Assembly: GCA_022844205.1 (NCBI GenBank)
Contig: JALHMF010000014.1
Coordinates: forward strand, 1-53,521
Direction: 5' to 3'
DNA: 53,521 nt
Source: Xanthobacteraceae bacterium
Lineage (GTDB): Bacteria; Pseudomonadota; Alphaproteobacteria; Rhizobiales; Xanthobacteraceae
Numbering within the stretch: the stretch's first letter is position 1; the number at the start of each line of letters is the position of its first letter. The position numbers and the translations under genes were made by a program. Under the pieces are notes generated by a model. That model saw only the letters and a program-made list of their open reading frames with translations. It ran no database searches and was not told the origin of the DNA. Below are positions 32,367 to 41,844 of this stretch, one piece after another.

Positions 32367-33518
32367 ATGCCGAGCACACCCGTCGCACGTTCCGAAACCG
32401 GCGATCCGCTGCTCCTCACACCGGGGCCACTAACCACGTCAAAGACCGTCAAGGAATCCGTGCTGCACGACTGGGGATCGCGCGACACCACCTTCGTGAA
32501 CATCAACAAATCTGTCATGGCGCGGCTGCCGGCGATCGTGAATGGCGGCGACGAATTCGTTACCGTGCCGATGCAGGGCTCCGGCACGTTTGCCGTCGAA
32601 GCGATGCTCACCACGTTCATTCCGCACGACGGCAAGGTCCTGCTGCTGATCAACGGCGCATACGGTCAGCGAGCAAAGAAGATCTGCGAGATCGCAGGCC
32701 GCAGCGTCGCCGTGCATGAGACGCCGGAAGACACTCCACCGGATCTCGCGGCCGTTGAATCAATTCTCAGGAATGATAAAGCGATCACCCACGTCTTTAT
32801 GGTTCACTGCGAGACGACCTCCGGCATCCTCAATCCGGTCGTGAAGATTGCAGAAATCGCTGAACGTCACGGCAAATCTCTGCTGGTCGATTCAATGAGC
32901 GCGTTCGGGGCGCTGCCGCTCGATATGAAGCTGAGCCGGCTTGACGCCGTCGCCGCGTCGTCGAACAAGTGCATCCAGGGTTTGCCGGGTCTTGGGTTCG
33001 TAATCTGCCGCAAGACCGCGCTCGAGCGGTGCAAAGGTCAGGCGACCACGCTGGTGCTCGATCTGCATGACCAATGGGCAAACTTCGTGAAGACCGGGCA
33101 GTATCGGTTCACGCCGCCGATCCATGTCATCGTCGCATTTCATCAGGCGCTGGAGGAGTTCGACGCCGAGGGCGGTGTTGCGGGCCGCGGCAAGCGCTAC
33201 GCGGAAAACTGTCGTATCCTGATCCAGGGCATGCGCGAGCTTGGCTTTGAGACGTTGCTGCCCGATCAACTCCAAGCGCCGATCATCGTCACGTTCCGGA
33301 TGCCTGCCGATAAAAACTTTGTCTTTCAGACGTTCTACGACAAGCTGAAAGATCGCGGGTACGTAATTTATCCCGGCAAGCTCACGGTGGCGGACTCATT
33401 CCGAATTGGCTGTATCGGCCAACTGCTTGCCCATCATATGCGCGGCGTACTGACCGCCATCCGCGAGATCCTCGACGAGATGAATGTGCGATCCCTGAAT
33501 GGGGAAAAAGCCGCGTAA
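32367..33518 (+). CDS. phnW: 2-aminoethylphosphonate-pyruvate transaminase
   Basis: A 383-residue class V PLP aminotransferase that converts 2-aminoethylphosphonate plus pyruvate to phosphonoacetaldehyde plus alanine. Near the start LLTPGPLTTSKTVKESVLHD binds substrate; VPMQGSGTFAVEAML binds the cofactor phosphate; VDSMSAFGALPLD carries the Asp for the PLP ring; and SSNKCIQGLPGLGF holds the PLP lysine, Lys201. Length is normal. It starts after GAGGA and opens the operon phnW-phnY-importer. Instead of the phosphonatase PhnX it is followed by PhnY, marking the PhnWAY route to phosphonoacetate. Confidence 0.93.
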   Translation: MPSTPVARSETGDPLLLTPGPLTTSKTVKESVLHDWGSRDTTFVNINKSVMARLPAIVNGGDEFVTVPMQGSGTFAVEAMLTTFIPHDGKVLLLINGAYGQRAKKICEIAGRSVAVHETPEDTPPDLAAVESILRNDKAITHVFMVHCETTSGILNPVVKIAEIAERHGKSLLVDSMSAFGALPLDMKLSRLDAVAASSNKCIQGLPGLGFVICRKTALERCKGQATTLVLDLHDQWANFVKTGQYRFTPPIHVIVAFHQALEEFDAEGGVAGRGKRYAENCRILIQGMRELGFETLLPDQLQAPIIVTFRMPADKNFVFQTFYDKLKDRGYVIYPGKLTVADSFRIGCIGQLLAHHMRGVLTAIREILDEMNVRSLNGEKAA

Positions 33519-33579
33519 GACCGCATCGATAATTCGATCTCCAACACTCGCGCTCAATTACGTTTGATCAGGAACGGCC

Positions 33580-35037
33580 ATGAACATCCAAGCCAAGGCG
33601 TCCGCCGCAATCCGCAAAGAAGGCATGCGCATCGCTGGCAAGCGTGTCGATCTCGATGAGCACATTGAGGTCCGCAATCCCTATGACGGGACGCTGGTCG
33701 GCACCGTTCCAGCCGCTCGCGCCGAACACGTGCGCGAGGCCTTCGCCAAGGCAGCGGCCTACAAGCCGAAGCTGAACCGCTATGAACGGCAGCAAATTTT
33801 GATGCGTACCGCCGAGCTTCTGCGCGATCGAAAGGAACAGTTCGCGCGCATCATCACTGCGGAATCGGGCCTGTGCTGGAAGGATTCACTTTATGAAGCC
33901 GGTCGCGCCTACGACGTCTACTCATTTGCCGGCCAGCTCGTCATCAGGGACGATGGTGAAACCTATGCTTGCGATATCTCGCCGCAAGCGAAGATGCGCA
34001 AGATTTTCACGACGCGCACGCCGCTGAGGGGAGTGATCTCGGCGATCACACCTTTTAATCATCCACTCAACATGGTGTCGCACAAGCTGGCGCCAGCCAT
34101 CGCCACCAACAATCGCGTGGTTCTCAAGCCGACCGAGCTGACGCCGCTGACCGCACTGGCGCTCGCTGACGTGCTGTATGAAGCCGGCCTGCCGCCGGAG
34201 ATGCTGTCCGTGGTGACCGGCAATCCGTCGACGATGGGCGATGCGATGATCACCGATCCGGACTGCGATCTGGTGACGTTCACCGGCTCGGTCAAAGTTG
34301 GCAAATATATCGCCGATAAAGCCGGCTACCGGCGCATCGTGCTGGAGCTTGGCGGCAACGATCCGCTGATCGTCATGGAGGATGCGGACCTTGAGAAGGC
34401 CGCTGAGCTGGCGGTCACCGGCGCTACCAAGAACTCAGGCCAGCGATGCACGGCCATCAAGCGTATTTTGGCGGTCGAGAAGGTTGCGGATGAATTTTCC
34501 GCCATTGTTCTCAAGAAAGCCAAACAGCTCAAGTGTGGCGACCCGATGGATCCGGCGACCGACGTCGGGACCGTGATCCATGAGGGCGCTGCCAAGCAGT
34601 TTGAGCGCCGTGTTATCGACGCCGTCGAGCACGGGGCGGTGTTGCTGCACGGTAATGACCGCCGTGGCGCACTGTATCCGCCGACGGTTGTTGATAAAGT
34701 GCCTTACGACTGCGAGCTGGTCCGTCAAGAAACCTTCGGGCCGGTCATCCCGATCATTCGCTGCCCGAACGATATCGGCGAGATAATCCGCATCTCGAAT
34801 TCAACCGCATACGGCCTTTCGTCGGGGGTATGCACCTCCAAGCTCGAATACATTACGCGGTTTATCAACGAACTCGAGGTGGGCACCGTAAACGTCTGGG
34901 AAGTCCCGGGATACCGGATCGAAATGTCGCCGTTCGGCGGCATCAAGGACTCCGGGCTTGGGTATAAGGAGGGGGTGGTCGAGGCGATGAAGGGCTTCAC
35001 CAACGTGAAGACCTATTCCTTGCCGTGGCCGTCCTGA
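33580..35037 (+). CDS. phnY: Phosphonoacetaldehyde dehydrogenase
   Basis: A 485-residue NAD-dependent aldehyde dehydrogenase that oxidises phosphonoacetaldehyde to phosphonoacetate. It has the Rossmann part with [16 protein letters not shown] (about 160-175), [16 protein letters not shown], the catalytic-base segment LELGGND (Glu256) and the nucleophile in [11 protein letters not shown] (Cys290). The length equals that of the characterised Sinorhizobium enzyme and the basic residues after the Cys fit a phosphonate-binding pocket. It lies 61 bases after phnW. The partner phosphonoacetate hydrolase is 13 kb away at 48688, in a separate LysR-controlled module. Confidence 0.9.
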   Translation: MNIQAKASAAIRKEGMRIAGKRVDLDEHIEVRNPYDGTLVGTVPAARAEHVREAFAKAAAYKPKLNRYERQQILMRTAELLRDRKEQFARIITAESGLCWKDSLYEAGRAYDVYSFAGQLVIRDDGETYACDISPQAKMRKIFTTRTPLRGVISAITPFNHPLNMVSHKLAPAIATNNRVVLKPTELTPLTALALADVLYEAGLPPEMLSVVTGNPSTMGDAMITDPDCDLVTFTGSVKVGKYIADKAGYRRIVLELGGNDPLIVMEDADLEKAAELAVTGATKNSGQRCTAIKRILAVEKVADEFSAIVLKKAKQLKCGDPMDPATDVGTVIHEGAAKQFERRVIDAVEHGAVLLHGNDRRGALYPPTVVDKVPYDCELVRQETFGPVIPIIRCPNDIGEIIRISNSTAYGLSSGVCTSKLEYITRFINELEVGTVNVWEVPGYRIEMSPFGGIKDSGLGYKEGVVEAMKGFTNVKTYSLPWPS

Positions 35038-35133
35038 TAGTATTCTCAACAGCCTAGGCTGGGGACAGGCTGTCGTGAAGATGCAAGGATACGCGTGGCA
35101 AACAAGCGCGCGCAACATGATGGAGGGGGTACC

Positions 35134-36159
35134 ATGAATAGATTTATCAATGCGGCCGTCATCTGCCTTGCTGTATTGGCCGGGCTTGTCACACCGGCTG
35201 CCTCGCAGAAAACGCAGCTCAACATCTACACGTCGCTTGAAAACGATCAGCTCGCGCCGTTCAAGTCGGCGATCGAGGCGGCCGTTCCGGGCGTCGAAGT
35301 CTTGTGGACGCGCGATTCCACCGGCGTCATCACGGCTCGCTTCCTTGCCGAGAAGGACAATCCGCGCGCCGACATGGTGCTCGGCCACGCAGCTACCGCG
35401 CTGCTGGTGTTCGAAAAGGCAGGGTTGTTGGAGACCTATAAACCTGCGGGCGTGGACGCGCTCAAGCCGGTGTTCCGTGACTCGAACGAACCGTACACCT
35501 GGACCGGCATGGACGCCTATCTTGGCGTGATCTGCTTCAACACCGCTGAAGCGGGCAAAGACAAAATTAAAGCTCCGACGTCATGGCAAGATGTGATCAA
35601 GCCCGAATTCAAGGGCAAAGTGGTAATGCCGCATCCGGCGTCGTCCGGCACCGGTTACCTGATGGTCGGCGGCTGGTTGCAGATGATGGGAGAGGATGCC
35701 GGCTGGAAGTTCATGGACGCGCTGCATGAAAATATCGCCGTCTATACACACTCCGGTTCAGCGCCTTGCGTTCAGGCCGCAAAGGGCGAACGCATCGCTG
35801 GCATCGCGCTCGACATGCGCGGCGCCTCCGAGAAAACCAAGGGCGCTCCGCTCGACGTCATCATCCCGTCGGAAGGCACCGGCTGGGAAATGGAAGCGTT
35901 CGGAATTGTGAAGGGTACCAAGAACCTCGAACTCGCCAAGAAGGTGGCCGATTGGGCAGCAACCAAGGCAGCCAACGAACTGTACTCGAAGACCTACGCG
36001 GTCGTGGCGATGCCGGGTATTGTCAACTATCCGCCGAACTATCCGGCGACTGCCGAAAAACAGATGATCAAGAACGATTTTGGCTGGATGGCAGAGAATC
36101 GGGAGCGCATCCTGAAAGAGTGGTCGCGGCGCTATGAAGCGAAAGCCGCACCGAAGTGA
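35134..36159 (+). CDS. aepX: 2-aminoethylphosphonate ABC importer, binding protein
   Basis: A 341-residue periplasmic binding protein of the iron/AEP type (PhnS2/AepX group). The signal peptide spans residues 1 to about 25 (cleavage near PAASQ), and the mature start LNIYTSLENDQLAPFKSAIE is typical. YTHSGSAPCVQAAKGE provides loop residues that in relatives bind the phosphonate. The start at 35134 follows a very strong ribosome-binding site (GGAGGGGG); a longer GTG frame from 35095 is unlikely. A strong hairpin follows the stop codon and probably raises its expression above that of the ATPase and permease genes. Confidence 0.9.
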   Translation: MNRFINAAVICLAVLAGLVTPAASQKTQLNIYTSLENDQLAPFKSAIEAAVPGVEVLWTRDSTGVITARFLAEKDNPRADMVLGHAATALLVFEKAGLLETYKPAGVDALKPVFRDSNEPYTWTGMDAYLGVICFNTAEAGKDKIKAPTSWQDVIKPEFKGKVVMPHPASSGTGYLMVGGWLQMMGEDAGWKFMDALHENIAVYTHSGSAPCVQAAKGERIAGIALDMRGASEKTKGAPLDVIIPSEGTGWEMEAFGIVKGTKNLELAKKVADWAATKAANELYSKTYAVVAMPGIVNYPPNYPATAEKQMIKNDFGWMAENRERILKEWSRRYEAKAAPK

Positions 36160-36165
36160 TTGGCA

Positions 36166-36200
36166 AAATGGCCCCCGCGACGAAAGTCCGGGGGCCATTT
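36166..36200 (+). terminator. Hairpin after the binding-protein gene (attenuator)
   Basis: AAATGGCCCCCG and CGGGGGCCATTT form a perfect 12-bp stem around an 11-base loop, beginning six bases after the stop codon. No clear T-run follows, so it is better read as an mRNA-stabilising or partly terminating element inside the operon than as a full terminator. Confidence 0.6.
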
Positions 36201-36249
36201 ACTATCCGCTTGCTGAAGAATTTGACTGCCGTTGAAACAGGCGCGTGCA

Positions 36250-37368
36250 ATGGAAGCTTCGATCGGTTGGAGTGCAACGGAGAGTGACACAAACGCTCGA
36301 TCGTCTTTCTTGCGGGTTCGCAATCTCGTCAAGCGGTTCGGAAATTTTACTGCATTAGACGACGTTTCGCTCGATGTTCTGGAAGGCGAGTTCGTCTGCT
36401 TTCTCGGCCCGTCGGGCTGCGGCAAGACCACTTTGTTGCGTGCGATTGCCGGCCTCGACCCGCAGAATGAAGGCACGATCGAACTTGGCGGGCGCGACGT
36501 CTCTAAACTTCCGCCCTCCGCTAGGGACTTCGGGATTGTTTTCCAGTCCTATGCGCTCTTTCCGAACCTGACCGTGGCCGACAATGTCGGTTACGGATTG
36601 GTCAACCAGCGAAAGTCGCGGGCCGAGATTGCCGCCCGCACGCAAGAGCTGCTGACGCTGGTGGGCCTTGCCGATCAGCAGAAGAAATATCCGGTTCAAT
36701 TATCGGGCGGACAACAGCAGCGCGTAGCGCTTGCCCGGGCAATTGCGACATCGCCGAGCCTGCTGCTGCTCGACGAGCCGCTGTCGGCTCTCGATGCCCG
36801 GGTGCGCATCCGTTTACGCGACGAGATCAAGGATTTGCAGCGCCGGCTTGGCGTCACCACCATCATGGTGACGCATGATCAGGAAGAAGCGCTGGCGATG
36901 GCGAATCGGATTGTCGTTATGAACCACGGCGTGATCGAGCAGATCAACACGCCCAATCAGGTATACCGCAAGCCCGCGACGGCATTCGTCGCTGACTTCG
37001 TCGGCAGTATGACATTCTTCGATGCGACGATCACGGAGACGAAAGCGCTCAGAGTAGACGGCCTCGAACTGAAGTGCGGTGCGCATCCGTTCGCGGCGGG
37101 CACTGCGGTGCGGGTTGGCTTCCGGCCGGAGGAAGTCCAGGTCCGCAATGTGACGGCGAATGCAGCGAACCGGATCGTTACTCACGTCACCAGCCTCGAT
37201 TTTCTCGGTTCATTCTGCCGCGCCAAGCTCAAACCGCAGAGTGTCTCGAACATCACGATTCTGGCCGATTTTTCGGCGAACTTGATGCGCGATCTGAATG
37301 TTGCCGAGGGTCAGGAAATGATCGTCGCGTTGCCGCCGGAATCCTTGCATATTTTCGCAAGGCCGTGA
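36250..37368 (+). CDS. aepV: 2-aminoethylphosphonate ABC importer, ATPase
   Basis: A 372-residue ABC ATPase of the PhnT2/AepV type. It has Walker A GPSGCGKTT (about 54-62), signature LSGGQQQRVALARA, Walker B LLLLDEP and the switch His in MVTHDQEEALAMANRIVVM. A C-terminal OB-fold (TOBE) regulatory domain extends over residues 280-370. The ATG at 36250 begins close to the usual family start; an in-frame TTG 18 bases upstream cannot be excluded, and neither has a good ribosome-binding site. Seven bases separate it from the permease gene. Confidence 0.88.
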   Translation: MEASIGWSATESDTNARSSFLRVRNLVKRFGNFTALDDVSLDVLEGEFVCFLGPSGCGKTTLLRAIAGLDPQNEGTIELGGRDVSKLPPSARDFGIVFQSYALFPNLTVADNVGYGLVNQRKSRAEIAARTQELLTLVGLADQQKKYPVQLSGGQQQRVALARAIATSPSLLLLDEPLSALDARVRIRLRDEIKDLQRRLGVTTIMVTHDQEEALAMANRIVVMNHGVIEQINTPNQVYRKPATAFVADFVGSMTFFDATITETKALRVDGLELKCGAHPFAAGTAVRVGFRPEEVQVRNVTANAANRIVTHVTSLDFLGSFCRAKLKPQSVSNITILADFSANLMRDLNVAEGQEMIVALPPESLHIFARP

Positions 37369-37375
37369 GGGCGTT

Positions 37376-39079
37376 GTGAGTGTCGTCTTAGTCCCGAGAA
37401 GCTCCGCACTTGCTGCCTTCCGGCAACGGATGGACGCAGTCACCATCCGCATCGGGGTTCTCCTGCTGGTGGCGTGGTTGTTCATCATCATCGCATTGCC
37501 GCTGTGGGCGCTGCTGTCGAAGGGCTTTGAGAACTCAAGCGGAGCATTTGTCGGGCTTGACAACTTCGTTACATATTTTTCGACCCCGACGCTCTTCAAT
37601 TCAGTGTTCAACAGCTTCTGGGTGGCGCTGCTGGCAACGGCGATCGTCATCCCGCTGGCATTTGGTTATGCGTATGCGCTAACCCGAAGCTGCATGCCCT
37701 TTAAGGGCTTGTTTTACGCGATTGCGCTGCTGCCGCTATTTGCCCCGTCGCTGCTATCGGCGATTTCACTAATTTATCTGTTCGGCAATCAGGGAGTGCT
37801 CAAGACCCTGTTGTTCGGCCATACGATCTATGGGCCGCTCGGCATCGTGATTGCGCAAGTGTTCTACTGTTTCCCCCATGCCCTCATTATCCTGATGACG
37901 GCTTTGGCGCTTGCCGATGCGCGGCTTTATGAGGTTGCCGATGCACTCGGCACCAAGCCGTCGCGCGTGTTCCGCACCGTCACGCTGCCGGGAGCAAAAT
38001 ACGGGTTGGTGAATGCGGCTTTTGTCGTGTTCACCCTGGTCATTACGGATTTCGGGATCGCCAAGGTCATCGGCGGCCAGTTCAACGTGCTGGCGACCGA
38101 CGCCTACAAGCAGGTCGTAGGCCAGCAGAATTTCTCCATGGGTGCGGTGGTCGGAATGATCCTGCTGGTGCCTGCGGTCGTCGCCTTCGCGATCGATCGG
38201 GTGGTGCAGCGCCGGCAGGTCGCACTTCTGTCTGCGCGTGCGGTGCCGCTGCAACCCAAGCAGCAAGGGCTGCGCGATGCCGCAATGACCGCTTATGTTG
38301 CTTGCCTTGCTGTGCTGATTATTGGCGTGCTCGGTACTGCCGTCTGGGCCTCCTTCATTGTCTACTGGCCATACAACCTGGCGCTGACACTCAAGAATTA
38401 TGATTTCGGTACGTTCGATGCCGCAGGATGGTCGCCATACTTCAATTCCATAAAGATGGCGGCGCTGACGGCGTTGATTGGAACAGCCACGATTTTCACC
38501 GGCGCATATCTGGTGGAGAAGACCAGGGCGAACTCGATTGGCCGCTCCATCGCGCACTTGCTGGCGATGTTGCCCGTTGCGGTCCCGGGTCTTGTGCTGG
38601 GCCTTGGCTACGTGTTTTTCTTTAATGCGAAATGGAATCCGTTGAATATTTTCTACGGAACCATGCTTGTGCTGGTGGTCAATTCCATCGCGCATTTCTA
38701 TACGGTGGCGCACATCACGGCCCTGACGGCGCTCAAGCAGATCGATCCGGAATTTGAATCCGTATCGGCTTCGCTCAAGGTATCCATCTGGCGAACATTC
38801 CGCCGCGTGACCGTGCCGATCTGCATGCCGGCGATCTTCGATATCGCGATCTATATGTTCGTGAACGCGCTCACGACGGTTTCCGCCGTTATCTTCCTGT
38901 ACTCGCCCTCGACCAAGCTTGCCTCCGTTGCGATCGTTCATATGGATGAGGCTGGTTTCACGGCTGGCGCTGCCGCGATGGCGACACTAATTCTGGTGAC
39001 AGCGCTGGCGGCGAAACTTCTGCATCTCGCGCTGAATCGTCTGTTTTTTTTCCGTGCGCAGGCATGGCGCACCCGCTGA
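37376..39079 (+). CDS. aepW: 2-aminoethylphosphonate ABC importer, fused permease
   Basis: A 567-residue inner-membrane permease with about 12 helices in two halves. Each half has a cytoplasmic EAA-type loop for ATPase contact (ADALGTKPSRVFRTVTLPGA near 188-207, and SASLKVSIWRTFRRVTVPIC near 466-485). The fusion of both permease halves in one chain (PhnU2/AepW type) distinguishes this importer from the Salmonella PhnSTUV system with separate subunits. It starts with GTG. The PLP enzyme gene that follows overlaps it or starts just after its stop, so both are in one operon. Confidence 0.88.
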   Translation: MSVVLVPRSSALAAFRQRMDAVTIRIGVLLLVAWLFIIIALPLWALLSKGFENSSGAFVGLDNFVTYFSTPTLFNSVFNSFWVALLATAIVIPLAFGYAYALTRSCMPFKGLFYAIALLPLFAPSLLSAISLIYLFGNQGVLKTLLFGHTIYGPLGIVIAQVFYCFPHALIILMTALALADARLYEVADALGTKPSRVFRTVTLPGAKYGLVNAAFVVFTLVITDFGIAKVIGGQFNVLATDAYKQVVGQQNFSMGAVVGMILLVPAVVAFAIDRVVQRRQVALLSARAVPLQPKQQGLRDAAMTAYVACLAVLIIGVLGTAVWASFIVYWPYNLALTLKNYDFGTFDAAGWSPYFNSIKMAALTALIGTATIFTGAYLVEKTRANSIGRSIAHLLAMLPVAVPGLVLGLGYVFFFNAKWNPLNIFYGTMLVLVVNSIAHFYTVAHITALTALKQIDPEFESVSASLKVSIWRTFRRVTVPICMPAIFDIAIYMFVNALTTVSAVIFLYSPSTKLASVAIVHMDEAGFTAGAAAMATLILVTALAAKLLHLALNRLFFFRAQAWRTR

Positions 39080-39090
39080 GGATAGAAGCA

Positions 39091-40449
39091 GTGAGTAATG
39101 ACGCGACACCCGCGCAATCCGAGAGTGACACCAATGTCTCGGCGGAGCGTCGTGGCTGGGCGGCGCGGAATCTGGACGAGACGGCTCGCGCTGTTTTAGC
39201 AGAGGATGAGCGTTTTTTCCTGCGGCAATCGGTTTCGACCCCATGCCTCAACGCCATTGTTAAGGCCGAAGGGATCTTCCTTGTAGACACGGCTGGCCGC
39301 CGCTACATGGATTTCCATGGCAACAATGTCCACCATATCGGTTACGGACATCAGCGCCTCAAGCGCGCCATCACCGAGCAGATGGATGCGCTCCCGTTCA
39401 CGCCGCGCCGTTACACGGCCGCCCCCGCGGTAGCGTTGGCAAAAAAACTCGCGGAGATCACGCCGGGAAGTCTCGGCAAGGTGCTGTTCACCACAGGCGG
39501 CTCAGACGCGGTCGAAGTGGCCATCAAAATCGCCCGCACGGCGACCGGCCGCTACAAGACGCTGTCGTTCTGGGACGCGTTTCACGGCGCAGGATTTGGC
39601 TCCGCGGCGGTCGGTGGTGAAGCCCTGTTTCGTTCCGGCCGGATTGGCCCGCTGATGCCCGGCGCCGAACATGTCGCGCCGTTTTCAAGCTATCGGTGCC
39701 CGTATGGAACAGCTTCGGCCGAGGAGTCGGGTGCTGCTTGCGCGAGGATGATCGATTACGTGCTGGGCCGCGAAGGCGATGTGGCAGCCTTCATCGCCGA
39801 ACCGATCCGCGCAGTGCCTTATATTCCGCCGCCCGGGTTCTGGGCGGAGGTGCGGCGGATCTGCGATCGCCATGGCACGTTGCTGATCTTTGACGAGATT
39901 CCCACCGGGTTGGGGCGGACCGGAAAACTCTTTGCCTGCGAACACGCCGGCGTGGTCCCCGATATACTTGTGCTGGGAAAAGCACTCGGGGGCGGCATAC
40001 TTCCCATTGCAGCGGTTATCGCCCGGCCGGAACTCGATGTCGGCGCGGACTATGCTTTCGGTCACTATACGCACGAGAAGAATCCGGTAACCGCAGAGGC
40101 TGCGTTGACGACCATAGCAATCATTCAAGACGAGCGGCTGGTGGAGAATGCCGCCAGAATCGGTGCGGAGGCGCTTGAACGGCTGAAGGGGATCATGGCC
40201 AAACATGCGATCGTCGGCGACGTACGCGGCAAGGGCCTTCTGCTAGGCATTGAGCTCGTGAGCGACCGCCAGTCGAAAACACCCGCCGCCGCCGCGGCCG
40301 AAAAAGTGATGTACAAGGCACTCGAACACGGACTTTCCTTCAAGACTACGTTCGGAAATATTCTGACTCTGACACCGCCGTTGACGATTACGTCCGCGCA
40401 GATGAACAGCGCGATCGATATTCTCGACCAGAGCCTTGCGTCGGTTTGA
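39091..40449 (+). CDS. pbfA: Class III aminotransferase-fold PLP enzyme, PbfA-like
   Basis: A 452-residue PLP enzyme. YMDFHGNNVHHIGYGH near 70-85 lines the active site, TTGGSDAVEVAIK binds the cofactor phosphate, LIFDEIPTGLGRTGK has the conserved Asp, and VLGKALGGGI has the PLP lysine (Lys297). It follows the AEP importer directly. In known phosphonate clusters this place is taken by PbfA, the ammonia-lyase that turns (R)-1-hydroxy-2-aminoethylphosphonate into phosphonoacetaldehyde and feeds PhnY. The GTG at 39091 has GAGGA ten bases upstream; an ATG at 39064 inside the permease gene is the alternative. A transaminase acting on another amine, serving the three genes downstream, cannot be excluded. 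Confidence 0.7.
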   Translation: MSNDATPAQSESDTNVSAERRGWAARNLDETARAVLAEDERFFLRQSVSTPCLNAIVKAEGIFLVDTAGRRYMDFHGNNVHHIGYGHQRLKRAITEQMDALPFTPRRYTAAPAVALAKKLAEITPGSLGKVLFTTGGSDAVEVAIKIARTATGRYKTLSFWDAFHGAGFGSAAVGGEALFRSGRIGPLMPGAEHVAPFSSYRCPYGTASAEESGAACARMIDYVLGREGDVAAFIAEPIRAVPYIPPPGFWAEVRRICDRHGTLLIFDEIPTGLGRTGKLFACEHAGVVPDILVLGKALGGGILPIAAVIARPELDVGADYAFGHYTHEKNPVTAEAALTTIAIIQDERLVENAARIGAEALERLKGIMAKHAIVGDVRGKGLLLGIELVSDRQSKTPAAAAAEKVMYKALEHGLSFKTTFGNILTLTPPLTITSAQMNSAIDILDQSLASV

Positions 40450-40464
40450 AAGGAAGAAAGGTTG

Positions 40465-41832
40465 ATGGCTGGCAAACTTTCGTTCAACGAACTCAAGAAA
40501 GCGGTGAAGAAAGGGGCCATCGACACAGTCGTCGTCGCGATGGTCGATATGCAGGGGCGCTTGATCGGCAAGCGTTTCCACGCGGATTTTTTTGTCAATG
40601 GAGCCTACGAGGAAACTCACGCCTGCGACTATCTGCTCGCCAACGACATCGACATGGAGCCGGTGCCGGGCTACGCCGCCGCGAGCTGGGACAAGGGTTA
40701 CGGCGATTTCATTCTCAAGCCTGACCTGACAACCATTCGCCGCCTGCCGTGGCTGGACGGAACGGCGCTCGTGATCGCTGATGTCCTCGATCACCATCAT
40801 CGCGATCTCGCGCATTCCCCCCGCGCAATGCTGAAAAAACAGGTGGCGCGGCTCGCCAAAATGAAGATGCAGGCGTTCCTGGCATCGGAACTTGAGTTTT
40901 ACCTGTTCGACGAGTCCTACGAGAGCATTGCGGCCAAACGGTACTCGGAGCCGAAGACGGCAGGTCAATACATCGAGGACTATCACGTTTTCCAGACCAC
41001 TAAGGAAGAAAGCGTGATGCGCGCGATCCGGAACGGCCTGCAGGGCGCCGGAATTCCGGTCGAGAATTCCAAGGGGGAGTGGGGTCCGGGCCAGGAGGAA
41101 ATCAACGTTCGCTATGCCGCCGCGCTGGAGATGGCCGACAATCACGTCATCCTCAAGAACGCGGTCAAGGAGATCGCGTGGGCTCAGGGGAAGGCCGTCA
41201 CCTTCATGTCGAAGTGGAATTACGGTCTTGCCGGCTCAAGCTCGCACATTCATGCGTCGATTTGGGATACCGCCGGACGGACATCGCTGTTCCACGACCC
41301 CAAAGGCGAGTTCGGAATGTCGGCGCTGATGCGCAGCTTTGTCGCCGGACAACTCAAATACGCCGCCGACGTCACCTATTTTCTTGCGCCATACATCAAC
41401 TCCTACAAGCGCTTTCAGGCTGGCACCTTCGCACCGACGAAGGCGATCTGGAGCCGCGACAACCGGACGGCCGGATTCCGTTTGTGCGGCGAGAACAGCA
41501 AGGCGATTCGCATCGAATGCCGTGTGGGCGGCGCTGATCTCAATCCCTATCTTGCGTTCGCAGCACTCCTTGCGGCTGGACTTGCCGGTGTCGCAGAGAA
41601 TCTCAAGCTTGCCCCGCCACATTCGGGTGATGCCTACCACGGCGAGAAACTGCCGGAGGTGCCGAAAACCCTGCGCGAGGCGGCCAGCTTCCTCTCAAAG
41701 TCGAAAATGTTGCGTGCCGCGCTCGGCGACGCCGTAGTCGACCACTATGTGCGGACAGCGGAATGGGAGCAGTTCGAATATGACCGCCGTATCACCGACT
41801 GGGAGTTGATGCGCGGTTTCGAGCGTTACTGA
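40465..41832 (+). CDS. Glutamine-synthetase-like gamma-glutamyl ligase
   Basis: A 455-residue protein of the GS superfamily. The N-terminal beta-grasp segment (VVVAMVDMQGRLIGKRF) is followed by the catalytic barrel with the metal-ligand segment FLASELEFYLFDESY, GEWGPGQEEINVRY, SSHIHASIWD and NRTAGFRLCGENSKAIRIEC. It lacks the adenylylation loop of true GlnA. The closest types known to me ligate glutamate to amines (gamma-glutamyl-isopropylamide, -polyamine or -ethanolamide synthetases). It is 15 bases after the PLP enzyme gene and 12 before the aldehyde dehydrogenase gene. It probably makes a gamma-glutamyl amide from an amino-alcohol or aminophosphonate-derived amine; the substrate is unknown. 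Confidence 0.8.
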   Translation: MAGKLSFNELKKAVKKGAIDTVVVAMVDMQGRLIGKRFHADFFVNGAYEETHACDYLLANDIDMEPVPGYAAASWDKGYGDFILKPDLTTIRRLPWLDGTALVIADVLDHHHRDLAHSPRAMLKKQVARLAKMKMQAFLASELEFYLFDESYESIAAKRYSEPKTAGQYIEDYHVFQTTKEESVMRAIRNGLQGAGIPVENSKGEWGPGQEEINVRYAAALEMADNHVILKNAVKEIAWAQGKAVTFMSKWNYGLAGSSSHIHASIWDTAGRTSLFHDPKGEFGMSALMRSFVAGQLKYAADVTYFLAPYINSYKRFQAGTFAPTKAIWSRDNRTAGFRLCGENSKAIRIECRVGGADLNPYLAFAALLAAGLAGVAENLKLAPPHSGDAYHGEKLPEVPKTLREAASFLSKSKMLRAALGDAVVDHYVRTAEWEQFEYDRRITDWELMRGFERY

Positions 41833-41844
41833 GGAAGGCAACGG

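Noticed and set aside
37769-38941. Long minus-strand open frame (390 codons) opposite the permease gene
   Set aside because: Its composition is extremely rich in His, Arg and Gln, a typical shadow of a membrane-protein gene. No domain or ribosome-binding site.
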